From CAVXGU01 sp963761615 (GTDB taxonomy: Bacteria > Acidobacteriota > Vicinamibacteria > Vicinamibacterales > CAVVIG01), in contig CAVXGU010000003.1 of NCBI GenBank assembly GCA_963761615.1, forward strand, positions 2,232,001-2,296,000: a stretch of DNA of 64,000 bases. Reading direction: 5' to 3'. Every line of letters begins with the position of its first letter. Position 1 is the stretch's first letter. Below are positions 39,846-47,289 of this stretch, piece by piece. Position numbers and translations under genes: made by a program. Under the pieces are notes generated by a model that was not told where the DNA came from, made no database searches, and saw only the letters and a list, made by a program, of their open reading frames with translations.

Positions 39846-41231
39846 CTACTTGCCGACGGCGGCCCGCACCTTCTGCGAGAACCTGATCGCATCGCCCCTG
39901 ACGGCGTTGGCGTCCAGCGTGAGCACGTGGCGGTTCAGCATGAGCACCTGCCCGTCGACCACCGTGTCGCGGACGTCATCGCCGCGCGTGACGTACACCA
40001 GGTCCGAGACCGGATCGTAGAGCGGCGTCTGCCGCGCCGCCGACATGGACACGGTAATCAGATCGGCACGCTTGCCCGGCTCGAGCGATCCGATCTCGTC
40101 CGCCATCCCGATCGCCCGGGCCCCGCCGATCGTCGCCATGTCGAGCGCCGCGGTCGCCGGGACGGCCGCGGGATCGCGGTCCACCAGCTTGGCCATGAAC
40201 GCCGCCTGCCGCATGGCCTCGAACATGTCCAGGTCATTGTTGCTCGCGGCGCCGTCGGTGCCCAGCCCGAGCGCGACGCCCGCCTTCAGGTACTTGGTCA
40301 CCGGCGCGGCGCCGCTCGCCAGCTTCATGTTGCTCTCCGGGTTGTGGGAGACGCTCACCCCGTTCCGCTTCAGGATCGCGATGTCGGCGTCGGTCACCCA
40401 GACGCCGTGGGCGATGATCGTGCGCGGCGCCCAGAAGCCGATCGAATCGAGGTACGCGACCGGCGTGAGACGGTGCTGTTCGAGCGAGGTCTTGACGTTG
40501 TCCTCGGTTTCGGCCAGGTGGATGATGAGGGGCGCCCCGTAGCGGCGCGCCAGCGCCGACGCCGCCTCGAGCGTCTTCTGGTCGTTCGTGTAGATGGCGT
40601 GCGGCGCGACGGCCGGCGTCTCGAGCGGGTCGTTCCTGAAATCCTGCAGAAACGTCTCGGCGTGCTTCAGGCCGTCGGCCGGCGTCGCCGCGTCCGGGAC
40701 GGGAAAGCCGATGATCGTCTGCCCCAGGATCCCCCGCAGCCCCGCCTCTCGGGCGGCCTTCGCGACCTCCTCCTCGAAGCAATACATGTCCACGAAGGTC
40801 GTCGTGCCCGACTCGATCATCTCCAGGGCGCCCAGCCGGGTGCCAATTCGCACCATCTCGGGCGACACCGTCTTCGCCTCGGCCGGGAAGATGTACTTCT
40901 GGAGCCAGGTATCGAGCGGCAGGTCGTCCGCGAGTCCCCGGAAGAGGACCATCGCCGCGTGCGTATGCGTGTTGATCAGGCCCGGCATGACGACCTGTCC
41001 CGTCGCGTCGATCGTCTCCCTGGGGGCGTAGGTCGCCGCGACGGCATTCACCGTGTCCACGGCCACGATCCGGTTTCCGTCGATGGCGACCGCGCCGGAC
41101 GGGATGATCCGGCGCGCGGCGTTCTCGGTGATGACGGTCCCGCCCGTGACCACGAGCGACACCGGCTGACGGGCGGGCGACCCGCAGGCGGCCGCGGCCA
41201 GCGCGAGGCACGTCGCGACGAGCGAGCGCAT
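39846..41231 (-). CDS. Exported MTA/SAH deaminase-type amidohydrolase
   Basis: This metal-dependent amidohydrolase of about 461 aa is of the 5-methylthioadenosine/S-adenosylhomocysteine deaminase type. Metal ligands are visible in NTHTHAAMVLFRG, IHLAETEDN, IAHGVWV and GLGTDGAASNNDLDMF. The N-terminus is unusual: MRSLVATCLALAAAACGSPA is a lipoprotein signal with a lipobox, which would place the enzyme in the periplasm. The start at 41231 has TAGAAT eight nt upstream. It is divergent from upp. The substrate in such a location is unclear; another aminopurine or pyrimidine is possible. Confidence 0.85.
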   Translation of the reverse strand: MRSLVATCLALAAAACGSPARQPVSLVVTGGTVITENAARRIIPSGAVAIDGNRIVAVDTVNAVAATYAPRETIDATGQVVMPGLINTHTHAAMVLFRGLADDLPLDTWLQKYIFPAEAKTVSPEMVRIGTRLGALEMIESGTTTFVDMYCFEEEVAKAAREAGLRGILGQTIIGFPVPDAATPADGLKHAETFLQDFRNDPLETPAVAPHAIYTNDQKTLEAASALARRYGAPLIIHLAETEDNVKTSLEQHRLTPVAYLDSIGFWAPRTIIAHGVWVTDADIAILKRNGVSVSHNPESNMKLASGAAPVTKYLKAGVALGLGTDGAASNNDLDMFEAMRQAAFMAKLVDRDPAAVPATAALDMATIGGARAIGMADEIGSLEPGKRADLITVSMSAARQTPLYDPVSDLVYVTRGDDVRDTVVDGQVLMLNRHVLTLDANAVRGDAIRFSQKVRAAVGK

Positions 41232-41239
41232 GGGGCCCG

Positions 41240-41256
41240 ATTCTATCGTGTATAGT
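41240..41256. promoter_or_regulatory. Divergent leaderless-type promoters for the deaminase and upp
   Basis: TAGAAT (minus strand, 41245-41240) is eight nt from the deaminase ATG. TATAGT (plus strand, 41251-41256) is six nt from the upp GTG. Both predict a transcription start at or within 2 nt of the start codon. Confidence 0.5.
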
Positions 41257-41262
41257 GGCCGC

Positions 41263-41886
41263 GTGCCGCTGCATCTGGTGCAACATCCTGTCATCGACGA
41301 CGCGCTCGTGACGCTCCGCGATCGCACGACGACATCGGACGCCTTCCGCCGCGCCGCCGCGCGCGCCAGCCTCATGCTCGTGGCCGAGGCCCTGCGCGAT
41401 CTGCCGACCGAGGCCGTCACCGTCGAGACCCCGATCGGGCCCGCGACGAGCCGGCGCCTGGCGGGCGACATCATCTTCGTCCCCGTGCTGCGCGCCGGCC
41501 TCGGGATGTTGAGCGCAGCGCTGGAGCTGGTGCCCCGCGCGCGCGTCGGCCACCTCGGTCTCCAGCGCGACGAGGAGACCGCCGTGGCCTCGCAGTACTA
41601 TGTCCGCCTGCCCGCGAACCTGGCGCAGAGCCACGTGATCCTGATCGATCCGATGCTCGCCACCGGCGGCAGCTCGGCGGCGGCGCTCGACATTCTGCAC
41701 CGGGCCGGCGCCGCCGACGTGCGGGCGGTCTGCATCGTGGCCGCGCCCGAAGGCGTCGCCTTCCTCGATCGCCACCATCCCTCGGTCCGCGTCTACACAC
41801 CGGCGCTCGACGAGGGGCTCAACGCGAAGAAGTACATCGTGCCGGGCCTGGGGGATTTCGGGGACCGGCTGTTCGGGACGCTTTAG
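41263..41886 (+). CDS. upp: Uracil phosphoribosyltransferase
   Basis: This 207-aa pyrimidine-salvage enzyme makes UMP from uracil and PRPP. It has VPVLRAGLGMLSAAL, RDEETAVASQYYVRLP, the PRPP loop VILIDPMLATGGSSAAAL and the C-terminal uracil-binding YIVPGLGDFGDRLFGT. The GTG at 41263 gives MPLHLVQHPVIDDALVTLRD, aligned with the family start. An ATG at 41230 would overlap the divergent gene and is unlikely. Confidence 0.95.
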   Translation: MPLHLVQHPVIDDALVTLRDRTTTSDAFRRAAARASLMLVAEALRDLPTEAVTVETPIGPATSRRLAGDIIFVPVLRAGLGMLSAALELVPRARVGHLGLQRDEETAVASQYYVRLPANLAQSHVILIDPMLATGGSSAAALDILHRAGAADVRAVCIVAAPEGVAFLDRHHPSVRVYTPALDEGLNAKKYIVPGLGDFGDRLFGTL

Positions 41887-41911
41887 AACAAGGGGATCGG
41901 AGAGTAAGGGC

Positions 41912-41988
41912 ACCGGGTGCCGGGTGCTGGTGCCGGGTGCCGCGTGCTTGGTGCCTGGTGCTTGGTGCCGTGTGTCTGGTGCCGCTTG
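41912..41988. repeat. Degenerate GGTGC(C/T)-type tandem repeat
   Basis: About 77 bp are built from imperfect copies of GGTGCCGGGTGCT / TTGGTGCCTGGTGC units between upp and tRNA-Val. There is no coding frame. It may be a slippage product or an unstable minisatellite. Confidence 0.6.
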
Positions 41989-42015
41989 GCGACCCTGGCA
42001 GCCTTCGAGTACACT
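41986..42015 (+). promoter_or_regulatory. Promoter of tRNA-Val
   Basis: TTGGCG (41986-41991), an 18-bp spacer and TACACT (42010-42015) precede the tRNA by 16 bp. Confidence 0.5.
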
Positions 42016-42031
42016 CGGGGGTCGGTCGATC

Positions 42032-42108
42032 GGGCGCTTAGCTCAGCTGGTTAGAGCGCGTGCTTCACACGCACGAGGTCACAGGTTCGAGTCCTGTAGC
42101 GCCCACCA
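42032..42108 (+). tRNA. tRNA-Val (CAC)
   Basis: The acceptor stem is GGGCGCT/AGCGCCC. The D arm is GCTCAGCTGGTTAGAGC, the anticodon arm is CGTGC-TTCACAC-GCACG (anticodon CAC), and the T arm contains GGTTCGAGTCC. The CCA end is encoded. Confidence 0.96.
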
Positions 42109-42216
42109 CCCATCGCCTCAGGACGCGCTACGCCTTCTCGGTGGCCAGCGCGCGCACGCGCCCCGCCCACTGTTTGAGCCGCTGGTTCGCCAGAGACTGC
42201 TCGAGCGCCTCGAGCT

Positions 42217-42900
42217 TCAGATACGTCGCGGGCATGAGCCGCAGGGTTGCGAGTCCTGCAGCGCCCGCCGCGTCCGCCACGCCCCGCTGCCCGCGAGAAT
42301 GCTGGCCGGAACCACGACAAGGGTCAGGGCCGCGTACCACAGCAACGCGTACAACCACACCGGATCGCTCGGAGCCGCCCTCCACGCGCGGTACGCCCCC
42401 TGGAGGTGCGGCAGTCGCTCCACCACCTGCGGGATCGCCATCGGCACCGCGACGAGCCAGCGCTCACGAGGACGGAAGCGCGAGAGGGCACGAGCGATCA
42501 CGGCCAGCAGCGTGCACCAGACGAGTACCGTGGTCCAGTCGTACGGGCGCAGGCGGTACGCCCACGGGTCGGTCGCCAGCCAGTTCCAGCGAGAACGCAG
42601 CAAGGGCTGGTACCAGGCCGTGTGCAGCCGGTCCACCCACGTCCAGATCCCGCTCCGCATCCAGGCTTCGTTCAGCACTGCGCTCACCAGCGTGATGCCG
42701 AGCGCAAGCCGTCGATGCTCCCACACGCGCACGGCCCAGCTGACCACGATCGCCGCGACCGCCTGGCGCCAGAACCACCACGCCGAGCGTCCGCCTCGAC
42801 GCTGCTCGACGAGGTCGCCAATCATCGAGTCGCGCCGGTCGGACGCCATCAGCCGCGACACCAGCCACACGGCCGCCTTCGGATCGTCGGACGGCCTCAT
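42217..42900 (-). CDS. Membrane protein with permease-prefix-like N-terminus
   Basis: This 227-aa protein has an N-terminal soluble segment (WLVSRLMASDRRDSMIGDLVEQ) like the 'permease prefix' domain found beside PadR regulators in Acidobacteriota. Four or so hydrophobic helices follow (QAVAAIVVSWAV, LALGITLVSAVL, TVLVWCTLLAVIARAL, LYALLWYAALTLVVVPASI). Its ATG overlaps the PadR stop codon (ATGA), so it is the PadR gene's partner. The last 20 residues are of low quality; a different frame from about 42290 to 42128 also looks coding. Function is unknown. Confidence 0.72.
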   Translation of the reverse strand: MRPSDDPKAAVWLVSRLMASDRRDSMIGDLVEQRRGGRSAWWFWRQAVAAIVVSWAVRVWEHRRLALGITLVSAVLNEAWMRSGIWTWVDRLHTAWYQPLLRSRWNWLATDPWAYRLRPYDWTTVLVWCTLLAVIARALSRFRPRERWLVAVPMAIPQVVERLPHLQGAYRAWRAAPSDPVWLYALLWYAALTLVVVPASILAGSGAWRTRRALQDSQPCGSCPRRI

Positions 42901-43232
42901 CCCGCCCCTCCCTCCAGCTGCGGCACACCGGTCCACAGTTCCACCAGCGTCCGCCGGGCCTGGCGCACGTCACGAAGGCCTTTCGCCGTGATGCGGAAGT
43001 AGGTCTTGGCGCGGCCGCCGCGCTCGGCGGTCGGCTCGCCCAGGCGGGACGCCACGAGGCCCTTCCGCTCGAGCCGCTCGAGCGTGATGTACACGCTCCC
43101 CATCGCGACCTCGCGGCCGCTGCTCTTCTCGATGGCCTCGGCAATCGGCACGCCGTAGGCCTCGTCGTCCAGCCGGATGAGCGCCAGGAGCACCAGCAGC
43201 TCGAAGCCCCCGAGGAATCCGCGTTTCGCCAT
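42897..43232 (-). CDS. PadR family transcriptional regulator
   Basis: This 111-aa winged-helix regulator has the PadR pattern: GFELLVLLALIRLDDEAYGVPI, SVYITLERLERKGLVASR and YFRITAKGLRDV. In Acidobacteriota many PadR genes are coupled to a permease-prefix membrane protein, as here. It presumably autoregulates the two-gene unit. The inducer is unknown. Confidence 0.92.
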   Translation of the reverse strand: MAKRGFLGGFELLVLLALIRLDDEAYGVPIAEAIEKSSGREVAMGSVYITLERLERKGLVASRLGEPTAERGGRAKTYFRITAKGLRDVRQARRTLVELWTGVPQLEGGAG

Positions 43233-43433
43233 GAGGCGTGAAATCTCCCCGCGCGACGTCGTGGGGTCACCGCGCGACGTCGCCGGCCATGCGCTCGGCG
43301 TCAGGTCGACACCGGCCGGCGGGGCGGCCCGAGGACCAGAGGGTTGTGCCCCGCGTTGCAGTAGCTGAACCGGCGGTGGCCGGTCGCGTCGGTGATGAGC
43401 AGACGCGGAGCTACCGGCTCGTCCGCGGCAGGA

Positions 43434-43787
43434 TCAGGTGCGGGCCGGAGCGAAGCTCGCCACGGCCGTCTGCTCGTCGGAGTACCAGTCGAACACCGTG
43501 ACCAGCTTGGTAATCGTCAGGAGGTCCTTGAGCCGCTTGGTGACGCGGGCGAGCTTCAGCGCACCGCCCGAGGCCGACGCCGTCGCATGGGCCTGCACGA
43601 GCTGTCCCAGCCCGGCGCTGTCGACGTAGCTCACGTCGCCGAGGTCGAGCACGAGCTTCCGGTGGCCCTGCTCGATCAGGCTGCGCACCTTGTCCTTCAG
43701 CGCCATGTCGCCACCCTTGGCCATGGTGATGTCCCCGTTGACCGTGATGATCACCACGTCCCCGAGCTGCCGTTCGTCAATCCGCAT
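43434..43787 (-). CDS. STAS-domain anti-sigma factor antagonist
   Basis: This 117-aa single STAS domain has the phosphorylatable serine in VSYVDSAGLGQLVQAH, and an N-terminal VVIITVNGDITMAKG. It is the RsbV/SpoIIAA type. GGGAGGAG precedes the ATG at 43787. It is downstream of the MlaEFD operon (which in E. coli includes the STAS protein MlaB) but separated by 134 bp and two genes. An anti-anti-sigma role served by the RsbU-type phosphatases at 22.5-25 kb is the more natural reading; an MlaB-like role is possible. Confidence 0.85.
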   Translation of the reverse strand: MRIDERQLGDVVIITVNGDITMAKGGDMALKDKVRSLIEQGHRKLVLDLGDVSYVDSAGLGQLVQAHATASASGGALKLARVTKRLKDLLTITKLVTVFDWYSDEQTAVASFAPART

Positions 43788-43921
43788 CGCGACTCCTCCC
43801 GTCCCCTTCGAGCGTCCCGGCCCGACGTCGCCCCCGCCTCCCGCGTCGACACGGGACGGCCCGACCTGTGGAGTAGATACCACTCGCCGGGCGGGGACGC
43901 AAGACTGGTTCGCGGGGTGCG

Positions 43922-44335
43922 TCAGATGAACAGTGCGTCTTCGTCGTCGCCGCGCCGCGAACGACGTCGGCCTTCCTGGAGGGCGCGGGCGGCCGCCCGC
44001 AGCGCGCTGAAGAACGCCCGCCCTTCGCGGGCCGGCACCTTGAGGCCCGCCTGCACGTTGTCGACGGTCTCGTCGACCCGGACCGCGAGATCGGCGAACA
44101 GCTGGTCGACGCGCTCGACCTGGGCCGCGGCGAGCGACGAGACCCGCGTCGCGTCCTTGCCGATACTGTCGAGATGCCCGAACAGCGGCCGCATGCGGTC
44201 CTCGAACTCGTCGACCAGCCGCATCAGCCGCCGCGCCAGCACGCCGGCCGCCACCAGCACGCCCACGTGGACGATCGCGATCACCAGGGTGGCGACCGCG
44301 ATCACGCCGAGCAGCGTCTCGGCGGTCTGGCTCAC
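43922..44335 (-). CDS. DUF948-like membrane protein
   Basis: This 137-aa protein has one N-terminal membrane helix (LLGVIAVATLVIAIVHVGVLVAAGV) and a helical coiled-coil part (FEDRMRPLFGHLDSIGKDATRVSSLAA) with a basic tail. The arrangement is that of DUF948/YtxG-type general stress proteins. It overlaps the YtxH gene by 4 nt, a common pairing (YtxG-YtxH). Confidence 0.7.
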   Translation of the reverse strand: MSQTAETLLGVIAVATLVIAIVHVGVLVAAGVLARRLMRLVDEFEDRMRPLFGHLDSIGKDATRVSSLAAAQVERVDQLFADLAVRVDETVDNVQAGLKVPAREGRAFFSALRAAARALQEGRRRSRRGDDEDALFI

Positions 44336-44607
44336 GCGTTCTCCTTCGCCCGCGCCTGCTGGTATGCCTCGCGGCCCTTCTCGATCGCGGTGGTCAGCGT
44401 CTCGCGGCCCTGCTTGACCGCCTCGCGGCCGCGTTCCATCACGTCGTTCGCCCGCTCCCGTCCTTCACGCGCCTTGCTGCCCAGGTACTCGCGCGTCTCC
44501 TGGCCGGCGCCCGGCGCGTACAGCAGCGCCACGGCCGCGCCGCTGACCGCGCCCAGGAGGAATGCCAGCAGCACCGTGCCCGCGCCTGCCCCGTCATCTC
44601 TCGCCAT
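44332..44607 (-). CDS. YtxH domain-containing protein
   Basis: This 91-aa protein begins with a glycine-rich membrane helix (LLAFLLGAVSGAAVALLYAPGAGQETR), the YtxH hallmark. A charged helix of EKGREAV-like repeats follows. It is a small stress-associated membrane protein located between MlaD and the DUF948-like gene. Confidence 0.88.
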   Translation of the reverse strand: MARDDGAGAGTVLLAFLLGAVSGAAVALLYAPGAGQETREYLGSKAREGRERANDVMERGREAVKQGRETLTTAIEKGREAYQQARAKENA

Positions 44608-44615
44608 GGCTCACC

Positions 44616-45656
44616 TCAGAAAATGCTGACCTTGACGTTCAAGTACTTTCTCGGATCTTTTCGGATTTCCGTGAGGAGCGACCGGAAATCCGCGACCGCC
44701 TGGTTCATGTTCTCATATAACTTCTCGTCTTGCAGCAACTGACCGGCCGTTCCCTTGCCCTGATTCAAGCGGTCGACCATCTGATCCAACGAGTTGCTCA
44801 GCGTGTCGAGGCGCGTGAAGAGCGTGTCGTCGGTCATCAGCTTGCCGAGGGTCCCCTGCCCCTGCTGCAGGCGTTCGGTCATCTGGGAGAGGTTTTTCGT
44901 CGTTGTTTCGAGCGAGCGTGCAAAGTCCTCGTCCGTCATCAGGCGCCCGATGCTGCCCTGGCCCGCGTTGATCCGAGTCGTCAGCTCGTCGAGGTTCTTG
45001 AGCGAGTGCTCGAGCGAGGCCGCCAGCTGCGGGTCGCTGATGAAGCGGCCCATCGCGCCCTGGCCGCCCTTCATCGCCTGCGTCACGTCGCGGGCCGAGC
45101 TGACGAACGACGTCAACTCCGTATACAGCGCGTCGTCGGTCATGAGCTTGCCGATCGTGCCCCGCCCGTCGCGCAGGCCGTGGAGTACCGCGTTCAGGTC
45201 CTGGATGCCCTGGCCAGCCTCGCTGGTCAGGTCGGAGAACTGGGTGACCTTCGCTTCCGAGGGCACGTATCCCCACTCGGGAATCGGCGTGCCGTTGGAC
45301 GAGGGCGTGATGTCGACGGCGCTCTCGCCGAGCAGGGACACCGACCCCAGCCGGGCCATCGAGTCGGTCGTGATCTGCCCGCGGTAGGACCTGTTCACCT
45401 GGAAGGTGACGTCGACCTGCTGGCCGGCCAGCTGCACGCCGTCCACCGACCCGACCTCGACGCCGGCGAGCCGGACCGGCGAGCCCGACTTGAGGCCCGC
45501 GACGTTGGCGAAGCGGGTCTTCAGGCTGTAGCGCTGCCAGAAGAAGCCCTTGCCGCCCATGATCAGGAAGATCGTGGTCGCGGCGATGACGAGGGCGGCG
45601 ATCGTCAGGACGCCGAGCTTCAGTTCAGACCAGACGAGCGAGCGCGTTCGTGGCAT
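44616..45656 (-). CDS. mlaD: MlaD-type MCE-domain lipid-transport protein
   Basis: This 346-aa protein has one N-terminal membrane helix (VLTIAALVIAATTIFLIMG) and an MCE domain (LKTRFANVAGLKSGSPVRLAGVEVGSV, DSMARLGSVSLLGESAVDI). Next come four or five 37-residue repeats of the form GxGTxGKLMTDDxLYxxL. It forms the periplasmic hexamer of the Mla lipid transporter with MlaF and MlaE. The repeats extend well beyond the E. coli MlaD (183 aa) and could build a longer periplasmic tube or needle. Confidence 0.9.
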   Translation of the reverse strand: MPRTRSLVWSELKLGVLTIAALVIAATTIFLIMGGKGFFWQRYSLKTRFANVAGLKSGSPVRLAGVEVGSVDGVQLAGQQVDVTFQVNRSYRGQITTDSMARLGSVSLLGESAVDITPSSNGTPIPEWGYVPSEAKVTQFSDLTSEAGQGIQDLNAVLHGLRDGRGTIGKLMTDDALYTELTSFVSSARDVTQAMKGGQGAMGRFISDPQLAASLEHSLKNLDELTTRINAGQGSIGRLMTDEDFARSLETTTKNLSQMTERLQQGQGTLGKLMTDDTLFTRLDTLSNSLDQMVDRLNQGKGTAGQLLQDEKLYENMNQAVADFRSLLTEIRKDPRKYLNVKVSIF

Positions 45657-45665
45657 GACACACCC

Positions 45666-46511
45666 TTACGACAAAAAGGTCCTGATGTACGGATCGTCGG
45701 AGGCCCGGAGCTCGTCGGCGTCGCCCTCGAAACAGATGAGGCCGTCCTTGAGCATGATGAACTCGGTCTCCTTCAGCTTCTCGGGCGGTGCGGGCACGAT
45801 CCTGACCTGCTCCCCGTCGCCGCGTGCGGCCATCTTGGTCGCCACATAGAAGGCGTCCCGCAGCTGATGCGTCACGACGATGGAGGTGACGCCTTCGAAG
45901 TCCCGCAACTTGATGATCTCATCGTCCACGGTCGTGGCCGTAATCGGGTCGAGGCCCGTCGTCGCCTCGTCGTAGAGCAGGATCCGCGGCTTGAAGGCCA
46001 GCGCGCGGGCGATGGCGACCCGCCGCCGCTGGCCGCCCGACAGCTCCGACGGCATCTTGTCGATGTGCTCGGCGAGCCCGATGAAGCCGAGGACCTCCTC
46101 GACGCGGCGGTCGACGTCCCCGAGCGGCATGTCGGTCTCCTCGTAGAGCTTGTAGCCGACGTTTTCCCGCACCGTCAGGGAGTCGAAGAGCGCGCCCTCC
46201 TGGAAGATCATGCCCAGGTCGTCGCGCACCGGCATCAACTCCCGCTCGGTGAGCTGATCGACGCGCGCGCCGTTCACCCAGACCGCGCCCGCGTCGGGGC
46301 GCCACAGCCCGGTGACGATCTTCAGGATCGTCGACTTGCCCGAGCCGCTCGCGCCGAGGATCACCTTCGTCCGCCCGCGGACGAGCGAGAAGCTGATGTC
46401 GGAGAGCACGATCTTGTCGTCGAAGGCGAGGCGCACGTGGTCGAACGCCACGACCACTCCCTCCCGCCCGGGGCCGCGCGTCCCCGCGATGCCCGCCGTC
46501 TCGACGTCCAT
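45666..46511 (-). CDS. mlaF: MlaF-type ABC transporter ATP-binding protein
   Basis: This 281-aa ATPase has Walker A GASGSGKSTILKI, signature LSGGQRRRVAIARALA, Walker B ILLYDEATTGLDP and the switch His in VVTHQL. It energises phospholipid movement between membranes. It is encoded 1 bp from mlaE and 9 bp before mlaD. The first 17 residues are probably an extension; a later start cannot be excluded. Confidence 0.93.
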   Translation of the reverse strand: MDVETAGIAGTRGPGREGVVVAFDHVRLAFDDKIVLSDISFSLVRGRTKVILGASGSGKSTILKIVTGLWRPDAGAVWVNGARVDQLTERELMPVRDDLGMIFQEGALFDSLTVRENVGYKLYEETDMPLGDVDRRVEEVLGFIGLAEHIDKMPSELSGGQRRRVAIARALAFKPRILLYDEATTGLDPITATTVDDEIIKLRDFEGVTSIVVTHQLRDAFYVATKMAARGDGEQVRIVPAPPEKLKETEFIMLKDGLICFEGDADELRASDDPYIRTFLS

Positions 46512-46512
46512 G

Positions 46513-47283
46513 TCAGTAGATGGTCGCGACCAGAATCTGCGTCACGAAGAAGTCGGCGGCGATCACCGCCACCGATCCGGCGACGACGGCGATCGTCGTC
46601 GCCTTGCCGACCCCCTGGGTGCCGCCCCTGGTGCGGAGGCCGACGTAGCATGCGATGGTGACGATCAGGAAGCCGAACACGAACGGCTTCACCAGCCCCT
46701 GCGTGACGTCCTGCATGTAGAGCACGTCGGTCACCGACGACCAGTAGAGGCTCGAGGCGACCTGCAGCTGGAACCGCGCGACGATCCAGCCCCCGAACAC
46801 GCCGACGAAGTCCGAGATGACGGTCAGGACCGGTGCCATGAAGATCCCGGCGAGCATCCGCGGGACGACCAGCTTGCGAATCGGATCGGTGCCGAGCGCG
46901 CGCAGGGCGTTGATCTGGTCGGTCACCATCATCGAGCCCAGCTCGGCGGCGATCCCGGACCCGATGCGGCCGGTGAGCATCAGGGCCGTCAATACGGGCC
47001 CGAGCTCGATCACCATCGACGTGCTCACCAGGCGCCCGACGACCGGGCGCGCCCCGAACTGGTCCAGCGTGAGACCGCTCTGGGACGCCAGCGCCGCACC
47101 GGTGAACAGCCCCGTCAGCAGCACCACCGTCAGCGATCCGACGCCGATGGCGTCGAACTGCTCCACGATGTCGTGCCGGTAGATGGGCGGCGTGAAGACG
47201 GAGCCGATCGCCGCGCCGATGAGGCGGACGTACTCCTGCACCTCGAACGCCACCCGCTTCAGCCAGTCGTCGACTCGTCCCAC
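46513..47283 (-). CDS. mlaE: MlaE-type ABC transporter permease
   Basis: This 256-aa inner-membrane permease has the family blocks FTGAALASQSGLTLDQFGA, GPVLTALMLTGRIGSGIAAELGSMMVTDQINAL, VPRMLAGIFMAPVLTVISDFVG and GLRTRGGTQGVGKAT. It is the membrane core of the Mla transporter. It follows uvrB by 6 bp, so the Mla genes may share its transcript. Confidence 0.93.
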   Translation of the reverse strand: MGRVDDWLKRVAFEVQEYVRLIGAAIGSVFTPPIYRHDIVEQFDAIGVGSLTVVLLTGLFTGAALASQSGLTLDQFGARPVVGRLVSTSMVIELGPVLTALMLTGRIGSGIAAELGSMMVTDQINALRALGTDPIRKLVVPRMLAGIFMAPVLTVISDFVGVFGGWIVARFQLQVASSLYWSSVTDVLYMQDVTQGLVKPFVFGFLIVTIACYVGLRTRGGTQGVGKATTIAVVAGSVAVIAADFFVTQILVATIY

Positions 47284-47289
47284 GATGCG

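Noticed and set aside
42128..42290. Another frame after the permease-prefix membrane protein that looks coding (ATYLKLEALEQSLANQ)
   Set aside because: A join would need a shift of the opposite sense to the seven others, and neither ending can be matched to a known family; noted in the gene entry only.
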